A DNA stretch of 29,295 nt from JAJYIV01 sp964499955 (GCA_964499955.1 CAZCMI010000011.1:1-29295), one strand, 5' to 3'; positions 12,945 to 22,444 are shown, counted from the first letter of the stretch. The notes: generated by a model from the letters alone, not told the origin. A program made the numbers and translations.

Positions 12945-12973
12945 AGGATAGCCCATCCGGCCGGAACGCGCAA
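12945..12973 (-). promoter_or_regulatory. Promoter of the secE-nusG-rplK-rplA operon
   Basis: On the minus strand TTGCGC (12968-12973) and TATCCT (12945-12950) are exactly 17 bp apart. The same CTATCCT box occurs at gyrB. Confidence 0.55.
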
Positions 12974-12998
12974 GGGGGAGGGAAGGGGCCGGAAAAAC

Positions 12999-13026
12999 GA
13001 AAACGACCCGGGAAAGGGTCGTTTTC
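12999..13026 (-). terminator. Terminator of gyrB
   Basis: GAAAACGACCC (12999-13009) pairs perfectly with GGGTCGTTTTC (13016-13026). On the minus strand the stem ends in TTTTC followed by GTTTTTCC. It lies 17 bp after the gyrB stop. Confidence 0.9.
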
Positions 13027-13042
13027 TGGCGTAAGACAGGGA

Positions 13043-15079
13043 CTAGATATCCAGGTTCCGCACGGAGGCGGCGTGGGTCTGGATGAAGCGCTTGCGAGGC
13101 GCCACCTCGGAACCCATCAGGATTTCGAAGATTTCGTCGGCCTTTTCGGCGTCTTCGACGGTGACTTGCTTCATCAGGCGCGTGGCCGGGTCCATGGTGG
13201 TTTCCCACAGCTGTTCCGGGTTCATTTCCCCCAGACCTTTGTAGCGCTGGATGTTTACTTTGATGCCGCCCACCGTGGCGACCTGCTCGCCATCCGCGGA
13301 TTCCTCGGTCACGACGACTTCCGGTTCTTCCGCCGCGGCCTTGGCCTTGCCCGCGGCTTTTTTGTCGGCCTTCGCCTTGGCCATGTCTTCCAACGCCCGT
13401 ACCTTTTCTTCCTCGGTGTAGGCGTAGCGGACGTCCTTGCCCGCCTGGATACGGTACAGCGGCGGCTGGGCGATGTAGACGTGGCCCTGCCGGATCAGCT
13501 CCGGGAAGTGGCGGAAGAACAGGGTGAGCAACAGCGTGCGGATGTGCGCGCCGTCGACGTCGGCGTCGGTCATGAGGATGATGCGGTCGTAGCGCAGGTC
13601 CTCGATTTTGAACATTTCGCCGATGTTGGTCCCGAGCGCGATCACGAGGGACTTCACTTCGTTGTTGGCGAGCATTTTGTCCAAGCGCGCCCGCTCGACG
13701 TTCAGGATTTTCCCCTTGAGCGGCAGGATGGCCTGGGTTTCGCGGTCGCGACCCTGCTTGGCGGAGCCGCCTGCGGAGTCGCCCTCGACGATGAAGATTT
13801 CCGAGCGCAGCGGATCTTTGCTGGAGCAGTCCGCCAGCTTGCCCGGCAGGGTGAGCCCTTCGAGCACGCCCTTGCGCAGCACGGTTTCGCGCGCGGCGCG
13901 GGCGGCGGCGCGGGCCTGGGCGGAGAGCAGGCACTTGCCGATAATGGCTTCGGCGTCGCGCGGGTGTTCTTCGAGGTAGATTTTGAACGCCTCGCCGAAG
14001 ACGGATTCCACGGCGGTCCGCGCCTCGGAGTTGCCGAGCTTGGCCTTGGTCTGGCCTTCAAACTGCGGCTCCTTCACCTTGATGCTGATGACGGAGGTCA
14101 GCCCCTCGCGGACGTCTTCGCCGGTGAGGTTCACGTCCTTTTCCTTCAGCAGGTTCTTGGCGCGGGCGTAGGCGTTGAGCTCGCGGGTGAGGGCGGAGCG
14201 GAAGCCCATGAGGTGGGTGCCGCCTTCCGGGTTGGTGATGTTGTTGGTGAAGCAGTGGACGGCGTCGTGGAATTCCTCGGTGTATTGCAGCGCGACTTCG
14301 ACGTCCACGTCCGTGGCTTCGTCGTGCTGGCTGACGTAGAAGACGTTGGGGTGCTTGGCTTCCTTGCCGCGGTTGATGTGGCGCACGTAGGAGCCGATGC
14401 CGCCTTCGAAGTAGAAGCCGTACTGCTTCTTGTTTTCCGGGTCGCGTTCATCCGCGAGCGCGAAACGCAGTCCCTTCAGCAAGTACGCCTGCTGGCGCAT
14501 GTGGTCCACCAGCGCCTGCCAGTTGTGCTGGATGGTTTCGAAGATGGTCTTGTCCGCGTGGAAGATGATGGCCGTGCCGGTGCCCTTGGCTTTGCCGACC
14601 GCCTTCACCTTGGCCTGCGGGACGCCCTTCGCGAATTCCTGCACCCACAGCTGGCCGTCGCGGCGCACCTCGGCGCGCAGGTAATCGGACAGGGCGTTCA
14701 CCACGGACACGCCCACGCCGTGCAGACCACCGGAAACCTTGTACCCGCCGCCGCCGAACTTGCCGCCGGCGTGCAGTTTGGTGAGCACCAATTCCAACGC
14801 CGAGACCTTCATTTGCGGGTGCGGGTCCACCGGGATGCCGCGGCCCTGGTCTTCCACCGAAACCATGTCGTCGGGAAGCAGCCGGACGGTGATGACGTTG
14901 CCGTGGCCGGCCATCGCTTCGTCGATGGAGTTGTCCACGACTTCGCGGATGAGGTGGAACAAGCCGGCGGGGCCGGTGGAACCGATGTACATGCCGGGGC
15001 GCTTCCGCACCGGTTCGAGGCCTTCCAACACGGTGATTTGCTGGGCGCCGTACGAAGAGGGTTTTTGGTCTTTGGCCAT
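13043..15079 (-). CDS. gyrB: DNA gyrase subunit B
   Basis: GyrB is the ATPase subunit that drives negative supercoiling with GyrA. The 678-residue protein shows ITVLEGLEPVRKRPGMYIG, the ATP-site EVVDNSIDEA and GGKFGGGGYKVSGGLHGVG, TOPRIM motifs EGDSAGG (432-438) and DADVDG (505-510), and the C-terminal QRYKGLGEMNPEQLWETTMDP. Between TOPRIM and that block (about 566-605) is a 40-residue low-complexity Lys/Ala then Glu-rich insertion. QRYKGLGEMN is shared by GyrB and ParE; GyrB is favoured by the single-gene setting and overall similarity, though ParE cannot be fully excluded. It has its own promoter and terminator. Confidence 0.93.
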   Translation of the reverse strand: MAKDQKPSSYGAQQITVLEGLEPVRKRPGMYIGSTGPAGLFHLIREVVDNSIDEAMAGHGNVITVRLLPDDMVSVEDQGRGIPVDPHPQMKVSALELVLTKLHAGGKFGGGGYKVSGGLHGVGVSVVNALSDYLRAEVRRDGQLWVQEFAKGVPQAKVKAVGKAKGTGTAIIFHADKTIFETIQHNWQALVDHMRQQAYLLKGLRFALADERDPENKKQYGFYFEGGIGSYVRHINRGKEAKHPNVFYVSQHDEATDVDVEVALQYTEEFHDAVHCFTNNITNPEGGTHLMGFRSALTRELNAYARAKNLLKEKDVNLTGEDVREGLTSVISIKVKEPQFEGQTKAKLGNSEARTAVESVFGEAFKIYLEEHPRDAEAIIGKCLLSAQARAAARAARETVLRKGVLEGLTLPGKLADCSSKDPLRSEIFIVEGDSAGGSAKQGRDRETQAILPLKGKILNVERARLDKMLANNEVKSLVIALGTNIGEMFKIEDLRYDRIILMTDADVDGAHIRTLLLTLFFRHFPELIRQGHVYIAQPPLYRIQAGKDVRYAYTEEEKVRALEDMAKAKADKKAAGKAKAAAEEPEVVVTEESADGEQVATVGGIKVNIQRYKGLGEMNPEQLWETTMDPATRLMKQVTVEDAEKADEIFEILMGSEVAPRKRFIQTHAASVRNLDI

Positions 15080-15117
15080 AACGGGTCAATGCGGATGAAA
15101 CTGCCTGAACGGCCCCA

Positions 15118-15146
15118 AGGATAGCATGCCGGGCGGCGGCTGGGAA
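15118..15146 (-). promoter_or_regulatory. Promoter of gyrB
   Basis: On the minus strand TTCCCA (15141-15146) and TATCCT (15118-15123) are 17 bp apart, leaving a leader of about 30-35 nt without a Shine-Dalgarno sequence. Confidence 0.55.
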
Positions 15147-15178
15147 CGGGTCGGGCGGCCCCCGCGTCAAGGGGCGCG

Positions 15179-15187
15179 TGGTATACT
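15179..15187 (+). promoter_or_regulatory. Extended -10 promoter, leaderless type
   Basis: TGgTATACT ends 9 nt before the ATG at 15197. No -35 is evident. A GTG at 15188 in the same frame would fall upstream of the likely transcription start, which favours the ATG. Confidence 0.65.
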
Positions 15188-15196
15188 GTGGACAAT

Positions 15197-16117
15197 ATGG
15201 AGAACGGTTTTTTGAAGGAGCAGGAAAAGGAAGACCAGCGGACGTACCGGTTTTCCTTGTGGTGGGTGAACAACCGGGAGCGGGCCCGCCGGTTGGGACT
15301 GGGGCTGTTCTTCGCCTTCGACGCCGCCTTGGTGTTGTTCGCCGCGTGGACCTTCCTCGACGGCTTCGTTGTGAGTTACGAACGGGAACGGCTGGCCATG
15401 GCGGAAATGGTCGCCTACGGACAGGCGGACATCCACGCGCGCACGCGGGCCGAAGCCGCCAGGGATTTGCAAACCGGCCCCGCCACCGTGCTGGCGTTGG
15501 AAGACGGCCGGGTGGACGTGTACGCGCCGCTCGTGAACCCGAACGACGACTGGTGGGTCGAGTTCACCTATGCGTTCCGCGCCGGGGACGCGCAAACGGA
15601 ACCGGTACGGACGTTCGTGCTGCCGGGGCAGGAGCGGCCGCTGCTCGCGTTCGCCACCACGGAATTAGGGAGCGCCCGTGCGGCAACGGTAGAAATTTCC
15701 GACGTGACGTGGCGGCGCGTGGATCGCCACCTGACGGGGGATTACGCCACTTGGGAAGCCGAGCGGCTGGACCTGCGGGTGACGGACGCGCAATTCGAAC
15801 CGAGCGTGCCGTTGGACGGCCGTACCATCGCCCGGGTGAGTTTCACGGTGACCAACGCCTCCGCCTTCAGTTATTACGACCCGGTGTTTTTCGTCCTGCT
15901 GCGGCGCGGGACGTCCGTGGTGGGCGTGAGCCAAACCACGGTGGATTCCCTGGACGCCGGCGCCACGCGCGGCATCTCGCTCAATTGGTTCGGTCCGGTA
16001 CCGGCCGTCAGCACGGTGGAGGTCGTGCCGCATCTCAATATTTTCGATCTGAACGCCTACAAGCCCCTGCCGGGCGAAACGCCGTCGGATACGCGCGCCC
16101 GGGTGTTCGTGCGGTAG
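15197..16117 (+). CDS. Single-pass membrane-anchored protein, unknown
   Basis: This 306-residue protein has a charged cytoplasmic N terminus (about 40 residues, ending RERARRLG), one membrane helix (about 43-65, LFFAFDAALVLFAAWTFL) and a roughly 240-residue exported part. The exported part looks beta-rich, with VSFTVTNASAFSYYDPVFFVLL resembling the conserved core of immunoglobulin-like or FxLYD-type domains, and ends just before rodA. No catalytic motif is seen. The start is placed at ATG 15197 because the -10 box ends 9 nt upstream. Neighbourhood with rodA suggests a cell-envelope role, but this is only inference. Confidence 0.82.
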   Translation: MENGFLKEQEKEDQRTYRFSLWWVNNRERARRLGLGLFFAFDAALVLFAAWTFLDGFVVSYERERLAMAEMVAYGQADIHARTRAEAARDLQTGPATVLALEDGRVDVYAPLVNPNDDWWVEFTYAFRAGDAQTEPVRTFVLPGQERPLLAFATTELGSARAATVEISDVTWRRVDRHLTGDYATWEAERLDLRVTDAQFEPSVPLDGRTIARVSFTVTNASAFSYYDPVFFVLLRRGTSVVGVSQTTVDSLDAGATRGISLNWFGPVPAVSTVEVVPHLNIFDLNAYKPLPGETPSDTRARVFVR

Positions 16118-16169
16118 GCCGCCGCCCGTGCGGGCGGGAGCGGGGCCTTCCCGCGTGCCGTGGATGCGC

Positions 16170-16175
16170 TAAGCT
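16170..16175 (+). promoter_or_regulatory. -10 box for rodA, leaderless type
   Basis: TAAGCT ends 8 nt before the ATG at 16184. The preceding ATGCGC is shared with the dut promoter (ATGCGCTAGAAT). Confidence 0.55.
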
Positions 16176-16183
16176 GGTCGCCT

Positions 16184-17311
16184 ATGGATGTCCGGCGCGT
16201 CCTCAACAACATCTTCCGTTCGGCCGATTGGCCCGCCTTCGCGGCCGTTTGGGTGTTGGTGTTGATTGGCTTGGCGGCCATCTACTCCGTGGCCCTGTCC
16301 CAACACGGGTCGGATTTACTCAACGTGAAGAAACAGGCGCTCGCCCTGGGTATCGGTGCCGTGGCGTATTTTGCCGCCGCCCGCGCGAATTACCGCTTGT
16401 TGCGCAGCTACGCGTGGGTGTTGTACGGGGCGGGCAATCTTCTGCTGGCCGCCGTGCTGATCCTGGGTTCGACGGTGCGTGGCACCACAGGCTGGTTCGT
16501 CTTCGGCGCGTTCAGCTTCCAGCCGGTGGAGCCCATGAAGCTCATTCTCGCCGTCACGTTGGCGGCGTTTTTCGCCGCCCGCGCGGGCAAGGCCTTCCAC
16601 ATCCGGGACTTGCTGGGCAGCGGGCTGATCGCCGGCCTCCCCGTGCTGCTCACGTTGATGCAGCCGGACTTGGGTTCCGCCGCCATCCTGCTGGGCATCT
16701 GGGGGATCATGCTGCTGTTCGCCGGCGTACCGAAGCGCCTGCTCGCCGCCATGGCGGGAGTGGGTGCGGCCGCGATCTACGGCGCCTGGACCTTTCAATT
16801 CCAACCGTATCAGAAAGCCCGCATCCTCACGTTCCTGGATCCGTACGCCGATCCGCTGGGGGAGGGGTATAACGTCATTCAGGCCATCATTGCCGTGGGG
16901 TCCGGCGGCTGGTTCGGCCGCGGGCTGGGGTTCGGGTCCCAAAGCCAGCTGAAATTCCTGCCGGAAAGCCAGACCGACTTCATCTTCGCCGTCATCGCGG
17001 AGGAGCTGGGCTTCGTGGGGGTGGCATTGACCTTGGGGCTGTGGCTGCTTATCCTGCTGCGACTGTTGCGCCAGGCCCGCCGCGCCACTGACGGGTTCGC
17101 CGCCTACCTGTTGGTGGGCATCGCCGCGTCGTTCTTGTTGCAGGTGCTGGTGCATGCCGGGATGAACCTGGGCGTGCTGCCGGTTACGGGCTTGGGCCTG
17201 CCGCTGGTGTCCTACGGCGGGTCGTCCCTCGTGTTCACCCTGCTCATGTTGGGCGCGGCGGAAAGCGTGGCCCGCGCGTCTGTGCGCGGTCGCGCCGCCG
17301 TGTTAGAGTAA
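16184..17311 (+). CDS. rodA: SEDS-family peptidoglycan glycosyltransferase RodA
   Basis: RodA polymerises lipid II into glycan strands, working with a class B penicillin-binding protein during elongation. The 375-residue protein has about ten membrane segments and the SEDS signatures WFVFGAFSFQPVEPMK (104-119), LMQPDLGSA (158-166), GGWFGRGLGFGSQSQLKFLPESQTDF (241-266, catalytic-region D265) with IAEELGF following, and the end motif GVLPVTGLGLPLVSYGGSS. FxFQPVE and the G-W-F-G-R-G pattern favour RodA over FtsW. No mreBCD or penicillin-binding protein gene is next to it in this window. Confidence 0.93.
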   Translation: MDVRRVLNNIFRSADWPAFAAVWVLVLIGLAAIYSVALSQHGSDLLNVKKQALALGIGAVAYFAAARANYRLLRSYAWVLYGAGNLLLAAVLILGSTVRGTTGWFVFGAFSFQPVEPMKLILAVTLAAFFAARAGKAFHIRDLLGSGLIAGLPVLLTLMQPDLGSAAILLGIWGIMLLFAGVPKRLLAAMAGVGAAAIYGAWTFQFQPYQKARILTFLDPYADPLGEGYNVIQAIIAVGSGGWFGRGLGFGSQSQLKFLPESQTDFIFAVIAEELGFVGVALTLGLWLLILLRLLRQARRATDGFAAYLLVGIAASFLLQVLVHAGMNLGVLPVTGLGLPLVSYGGSSLVFTLLMLGAAESVARASVRGRAAVLE

Positions 17312-17355
17312 AAAAGAAACGGAGCGCCGCCTTATTCCTTAACGTGCACACCCGT

Positions 17356-17763
17356 ATGTGGGATGAACGCCTGAAGCTCGCCGCCTATTGCCCCGCCTGC
17401 GGCTCGTCGTCTTCCCGCATGGAGGTGCGCCCGTTGGGTGCCGCCGGCGACGCCCAGTTGCTGCACGCCACCTGCCGGCGTTGCGCGTGCAAGACCCTGG
17501 TGCTCACGGTCGCCGGGCCGTCCGCCGCCGGGGCGGTGGGGCTGGCCACGGATCTGACGGCCGAGGAAATCGCCCCGTCCGCCGGCCGCCAGGCCGTTTC
17601 CGCCGACGACGTCTTGGCCGCGCACGCCCTGGCCGGGCGCCCGCCCGCCTCCTGGCTGCCCATGCCCAAGGAACAACCGCCCGCCGCCCGCCGCACGGCG
17701 CGCCGCGCCCCGGCCGCCCAAAAGCGGGTGAAGGCCGCCAAGCGCCGCGGCCCCGCCGCTTGA
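17356..17763 (+). CDS. Small zinc-ribbon protein with basic Ala/Arg/Lys tail
   Basis: This 135-residue protein begins with a likely zinc ribbon: C12-P-A-C15 and C40-R-R-C43 (plus C45). A middle segment (TDLTAEEI...VSADDVLAAHALAG) follows, and the last 30 residues are low-complexity Arg/Lys/Ala/Pro, likely nucleic-acid binding. An in-frame GTG at 17344 is an alternative start; neither has a clear ribosome binding site. It sits between rodA and rplY. I do not recognise a named family; a role with nucleic acid or ribosomes is inference. Confidence 0.7.
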   Translation: MWDERLKLAAYCPACGSSSSRMEVRPLGAAGDAQLLHATCRRCACKTLVLTVAGPSAAGAVGLATDLTAEEIAPSAGRQAVSADDVLAAHALAGRPPASWLPMPKEQPPAARRTARRAPAAQKRVKAAKRRGPAA

Positions 17764-17788
17764 CAATCAGGCGGGTTTCCGGCACACT
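17760..17788 (+). promoter_or_regulatory. Promoter of rplY
   Basis: A consensus TTGACA (17760-17765), overlapping the stop of the preceding gene, is followed after 17 bp by CACACT (17783-17788). The leader would be about 30 nt. Confidence 0.5.
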
Positions 17789-17826
17789 TTCGACCATTCC
17801 AACTTGAACCGGACCCTCCGATTTCT

Positions 17827-18507
17827 ATGCAGACCTATACCCTCGCCGCCCAGCCCCGCACGCTCATCGGCCGCAAAACGCGCATCTTGCGCGCCGAAGG
17901 CGGCGTCCCCGCCGTCGCGTACGGCCCCGCCCTCGCCCAGCCGAAGAACCTCACGGTGGACCGCAACGCCTTCGTCCGCCTGTACAAGGACGCCGGCGAA
18001 AGCTCCATCGTCGAACTCGGCGTGGAAGGCGAACAGACCTTGCACGTCCTCATCCAGGACATCCAGGTCGATCCGCTGCGCGGCGAAGTCACCCACGTGG
18101 ACTTCCGCGCCGTGGACATGAACAAGCCGGTGGAAGCCAACGTGAAGCTGGTCACCACGGGCGAATCCCTGGCGGTGAAGGCCGGCGGCACCCTGGTAAA
18201 CGCGCTGGAATCCCTCACGGTCCGCGCGCTGCCCGCCAAGCTCCCGCACGAACTGACCATCGACCTCTCCAAGCTCGCCACCTTCGACGATTCCATCCTG
18301 GTGAAGGACATCGCGGTACCCGAAGGCGTGGAGGTGCTCGAAGACGCGGAAGACACGGTCATGCTCGTCGAAGCCCCGCGCTCCGAGGAAGAAATGGCTG
18401 AACTCGACAAGGCCGTGGACGCGGACGTGTCCAAGGTCGAAGTGGTCGAAAAGAAGAAGGCCGAAGATGACGCCGCCGCCGAAGCCGACGCCAAAGCCAA
18501 ATCCTAA
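17827..18507 (+). CDS. rplY: 50S ribosomal protein L25/general stress protein Ctc
   Basis: L25 binds 5S rRNA. The 226-residue protein is the long Ctc type, with an N-terminal L25 domain (RKTRILRAEGGVPAVAYG, then LIQDIQVDPLRGEVTHVDFRAVD) and a C-terminal TL5 domain (VPVKLVTTGES-like VEANVKLVTTGESLAVKAGG; LPHELTIDLSKL; DEDTVMLVE-like). The last 40 residues are an acidic/lysine-rich tail. No Shine-Dalgarno site is obvious. It is followed closely by the DUF3048 gene. Confidence 0.95.
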   Translation: MQTYTLAAQPRTLIGRKTRILRAEGGVPAVAYGPALAQPKNLTVDRNAFVRLYKDAGESSIVELGVEGEQTLHVLIQDIQVDPLRGEVTHVDFRAVDMNKPVEANVKLVTTGESLAVKAGGTLVNALESLTVRALPAKLPHELTIDLSKLATFDDSILVKDIAVPEGVEVLEDAEDTVMLVEAPRSEEEMAELDKAVDADVSKVEVVEKKKAEDDAAAEADAKAKS

Positions 18508-18516
18508 CCATTGCTT

Positions 18517-19623
18517 ATGCAGCTGAAGGACCTCCTCGCGCGCGTCCGCCAGCTCGACAAAAAGCACGTCATCGCAAGCGCTCTTCTCGGGGTGCTTGCG
18601 ATTGCGTTTTTGTTGGGCCTCTTCGCGTTCCGCGGCGCGCTGTTCGACCGTGGCGCCGACCCCTCCCAACCGCCCGTCACTCCCGCCGCCGGGGATGAAC
18701 GGGAACCGCTCGCGTTCCGCCACCCGCTCACGGGCGCGCCCGAGGCGGAAGAACGGGAAACCCTGCCGCGCGTGTTCAGCGTCATGGTCGACCATGCTGC
18801 GGACGCCTGGCCGCAAAGCGGCGTGGACGGCGCGTTCCTGGTGATCGAGGCGCCGGTGGAGGCGAGCATTCCGCGCCTGCAGGCCTTCTTCTCGGAGGAG
18901 GTCGACGCGGAAAAAATCGGCCCCGTGCGTTCGGCGCGTCCGTATTTCGTGGACTGGGCGTCGGGTTTCGGGGCGCTGTACGCGCACGTGGGCGGCTCCG
19001 ACGACGCCTTGCGCAAAATCAATAATGGCGCGGGAGTCGTGGACCTGAACCAGTTTTCCAACGGTGCGTCGTTCTGGCGTTCCGCGGACCGGTACGCTCC
19101 CATCAACGTGTACACGTCCATGGACCTACTGCGCGCCGCCTTCGACCGGTTGGTGCAGGCGCGCCGTGCGCCGGAAGCTGTGGAATACGGCACGTGGACG
19201 TTCAAGGACCATGCCGAAGGGGAAGACCGTCCCGAAGCCGGCGTCAGCCCGACCGTGGACTTTTCTTCGTCCACCTATCGCGTGCGTTGGGCGTATGACC
19301 CGGCCACCAACCTGTATCGCCGTTACCAGGGTCCGTCCGTGTATGCCTTGCAAGACGGCGCGGAAATCCAGGCGGCGAACGTTGCCGTCGTCGTGACGGA
19401 CATGCGTGTGTTGGACGCCGTGGGCCGCCGCGAAATCCGCACGCTCGGGGAAGGGGAGGCCGTGCTGTTCCAAGACGGCCGTGCGGTGGACGCCATGTGG
19501 AAGAAAGAATCTGCGGGTGAGCGCCTGCGCTTCTACGACGAAGACGGCGAAGAGCTGGCCTTCAACCCCGGCCTGACCTGGATCGAAGTGGTGTCGAACC
19601 GCGACGCCGTTCGGACGGAATAG
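18517..19623 (+). CDS. DUF3048 family exported protein (YerB-like)
   Basis: This 368-residue protein has an N-terminal membrane anchor (about 17-38) and a DUF3048 domain. Characteristic blocks are HPLTGAPEAEE (69-79), VFSVMVDHAADAWPQSGV (86-103), VIEAPVEASIPRLQAFF (109-125), KIGPVRSARPYFVDWA (133-148), and a C-terminal half with FWRSADRYAPINVYTS and PGLTWIEVV. The family is common in Firmicutes, Actinobacteria and Patescibacteria; YerB is its B. subtilis member, and its molecular role is not established. TTG at 18511 is an alternative start. It lies 9 bp after rplY and ends at a strong terminator. Confidence 0.92.
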   Translation: MQLKDLLARVRQLDKKHVIASALLGVLAIAFLLGLFAFRGALFDRGADPSQPPVTPAAGDEREPLAFRHPLTGAPEAEERETLPRVFSVMVDHAADAWPQSGVDGAFLVIEAPVEASIPRLQAFFSEEVDAEKIGPVRSARPYFVDWASGFGALYAHVGGSDDALRKINNGAGVVDLNQFSNGASFWRSADRYAPINVYTSMDLLRAAFDRLVQARRAPEAVEYGTWTFKDHAEGEDRPEAGVSPTVDFSSSTYRVRWAYDPATNLYRRYQGPSVYALQDGAEIQAANVAVVVTDMRVLDAVGRREIRTLGEGEAVLFQDGRAVDAMWKKESAGERLRFYDEDGEELAFNPGLTWIEVVSNRDAVRTE

Positions 19624-19630
19624 CAGATAA

Positions 19631-19659
19631 AAAACGCGCCCCTTGCCGGGGCGCGTTTT
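19631..19659. terminator. Bidirectional terminator between DUF3048 gene and prmC
   Basis: AAAACGCGCCCC (19631-19642) pairs perfectly with GGGGCGCGTTTT (19648-19659) around TTGCC. The prmC stop codon (19658-19660) overlaps its right end. Confidence 0.92.
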
Positions 19660-20563
19660 ACAATCCGCGCGCAACGACCACACGCGCATGGCCTTCCAGA
19701 TCTGTCCGCACGGAGACGTCCGCCAAGGGGAAATGGCGGCGCACGAGGGCGGGGAGGGTTTCCGCCTGGTCCGGGTCCATTTCTAGCAGCAGGGACAGAT
19801 GGTGGGGCAGGGCGGTGCGGCCCGCCTTGAGGGCGCGCAGGAAGCGCCAGTAGGCGTCTAGGCCGTCCGGGCCGGAGGTGAGCGCCAGGCGCGGTTCCCG
19901 GCGCACGTCCGGTTGCAGGTCCTGCCAGCGGCCGTCGGGCAGGTACGGGAGGTTGGCGCAGAGCACCAGCCGTTCAAAGGCTGGGCGTTTGCGTGCCGCG
20001 CGCATGGCGTGGAACAGGCGGCCGACCGGCTCCCAGCCGTCGCCGTGGCGGAAATCCACCCGCTCCGCTACGCCGTGCGTCTCCGCGTTCGTGCGGGCCA
20101 CGCACAGCGCGTGCCGGCTGATGTCGGAGGCGACCACCGGCAGCCCGGTTTCCGCCGCCAGCGTAACGGCGATGGCCCCGCTGCCCGTGCCGACGTCCGC
20201 CAGCAGCGTAGAGGAAGGATCGCCCGCCTGCGCGTCTTCCAGCGCCGCTTCCACCAGCGTTTCCGTGGCGGGGCGGGGGATGAGTGTGAACGGATTGACG
20301 GCAAAGGTCCGGCCGAAAAACGCCTTGCGGCCGACCAGGTACGCCACCGGTTCGCCCGCGGCACGGCGTTCCACCAGGCGTCGGAACCGTTCCAGCACCG
20401 CCGGGGAAAGCGGGTGCATGCCGCGCAGGAACAACTTGGCCTTCGGCAAACCCAGCACGTCCGCCAGCAGGATTTCGGCGTCCAGCATGGGCGAATCAAA
20501 CCGGGCGTCCGCACGTTCACGGAGCCGGGCGTTGGCCCATTGGAGCGCGTCCATGACGGTCAT
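19658..20563 (-). CDS. prmC: Peptide chain release factor N5-glutamine methyltransferase PrmC
   Basis: PrmC methylates the Gln of the release-factor GGQ motif using S-adenosylmethionine. The 301-residue protein has the N-terminal helical domain with AEILLADVLGLPKAKLFLR, the linker GEPVAYLVGRKAFFGRTFAVNPFTLIPRPATE (the usual PRPETE with A for E), the SAM site DVGTGSGAI (123-131), and the substrate motif N204-L-P-Y207, a variant of NPPY. A short insertion (RLFHAMRAARKR) precedes the NLPY strand. It is the last gene of a unit with prfA, its substrate, and a sugar nucleotidyltransferase. Confidence 0.93.
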   Translation of the reverse strand: MTVMDALQWANARLRERADARFDSPMLDAEILLADVLGLPKAKLFLRGMHPLSPAVLERFRRLVERRAAGEPVAYLVGRKAFFGRTFAVNPFTLIPRPATETLVEAALEDAQAGDPSSTLLADVGTGSGAIAVTLAAETGLPVVASDISRHALCVARTNAETHGVAERVDFRHGDGWEPVGRLFHAMRAARKRPAFERLVLCANLPYLPDGRWQDLQPDVRREPRLALTSGPDGLDAYWRFLRALKAGRTALPHHLSLLLEMDPDQAETLPALVRRHFPLADVSVRTDLEGHARVVVARGL

Positions 20564-20610
20564 AGGCGGAGTGCCGCGGGTGCGCGGAGAGCGGCACGGC
20601 GGCCTGCGGA

Positions 20611-21279
20611 TTAAACGTTCACGGCCGCCAGTTCTTCCGGCGTGCCCACCGGCTGCCAGGACGTGGCGTATTCGGCGCGGATGGACAGGTCTTTGCCCGC
20701 TTCCACCAAGGTGTGCGGCAGGCTGTATTCCTCATGCGACCGGACGGGGACGCGGGCCAGCGGATAGCGGAAGAAGCGTTCGTCCAGCACGTAGGCGCCG
20801 CAGACCCGCAGGTGCGGCTCGTGCGCGGGCGGGTCGGCTTCCAAGCCGACGAAGCGGCCGTCGGCGTCCACCAGGGCGGACGGGGAAACGGGACCGTCCT
20901 CCCGGCGCAGCAGGATGGCCGTCGGATGGGCAATGAGCCGGGACAAATCCGCCGCGGCGTACAAGTCGTCCCCGTTCACCACGAGGAACGACCCCTGCAC
21001 GAACGGCTTGGCCAAATGCACGGCCGTGCCGGTGCCGTCCAACGTTTCCTGCGCGATATAGCGGACGGGACGGCCGTTCCAAACGGCACCGATCCGTTCC
21101 CGGACCTGCTCCTGCAAATGCCCCACCACCAAAATAATTTCATGGATTTCCTGCGGCAGAGCGTCGAGAATGTGGGCGAGCAGCGGGCGGCCTTTGACGT
21201 CCACGAGGGCCTTCGGCGTCGTTTCGGTGAGCGGGCGCAGGCGCGTGCCTTTGCCGGCGGCGAGAATGACGGCGTGCAT
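20611..21279 (-). CDS. Sugar-phosphate nucleotidyltransferase
   Basis: This 222-residue GT-A-fold enzyme would join a sugar 1-phosphate to an NTP. Visible are MHAVILAAGKGTRLRPLTE (1-19), TPKALVDVKGRPLLAHIL, VVGHLQEQVRERIG, and VVNGDDLY, matching the metal-binding GD. The C terminus lacks the left-handed beta-helix of GlmU. Candidate substrates are glucose-1-P or mannose-1-P; the sequence does not decide. It starts 5 bp after the prfA stop and precedes prmC by 47 bp, so it is co-transcribed with translation-termination genes. Confidence 0.88.
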   Translation of the reverse strand: MHAVILAAGKGTRLRPLTETTPKALVDVKGRPLLAHILDALPQEIHEIILVVGHLQEQVRERIGAVWNGRPVRYIAQETLDGTGTAVHLAKPFVQGSFLVVNGDDLYAAADLSRLIAHPTAILLRREDGPVSPSALVDADGRFVGLEADPPAHEPHLRVCGAYVLDERFFRYPLARVPVRSHEEYSLPHTLVEAGKDLSIRAEYATSWQPVGTPEELAAVNV

Positions 21280-21284
21280 AGCGG

Positions 21285-22370
<1,086 letters not shown>

Positions 22371-22382
22371 AGGGGTGGGGAC

Positions 22383-22388
22383 ATTCTA
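22383..22388 (-). promoter_or_regulatory. -10 box for prfA, near-leaderless
   Basis: CTAGAAT on the minus strand ends 12 nt before the ATG, leaving only a few leader bases. It lies just downstream of the rpmE terminator. Confidence 0.5.
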
Positions 22389-22409
22389 GCGTTCAGGAGG
22401 GAGAACAAC

Positions 22410-22438
22410 AAAAACGTTCCTTGGTGAGGAACGTTTTT
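22410..22438. terminator. Terminator of rpmE
   Basis: AAAAACGTTCC (22410-22420) pairs with GGAACGTTTTT (22428-22438). On the minus strand it is followed by TTTTTGTTG. It starts 7 bp after the rpmE stop. Confidence 0.88.
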
Positions 22439-22444
22439 TCGGGG

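Noticed and set aside
15188..15196. GTG start at 15188 for the membrane-anchored protein
   Set aside because: It directly follows the -10 box, upstream of where transcription should begin; ATG 15197 fits better.
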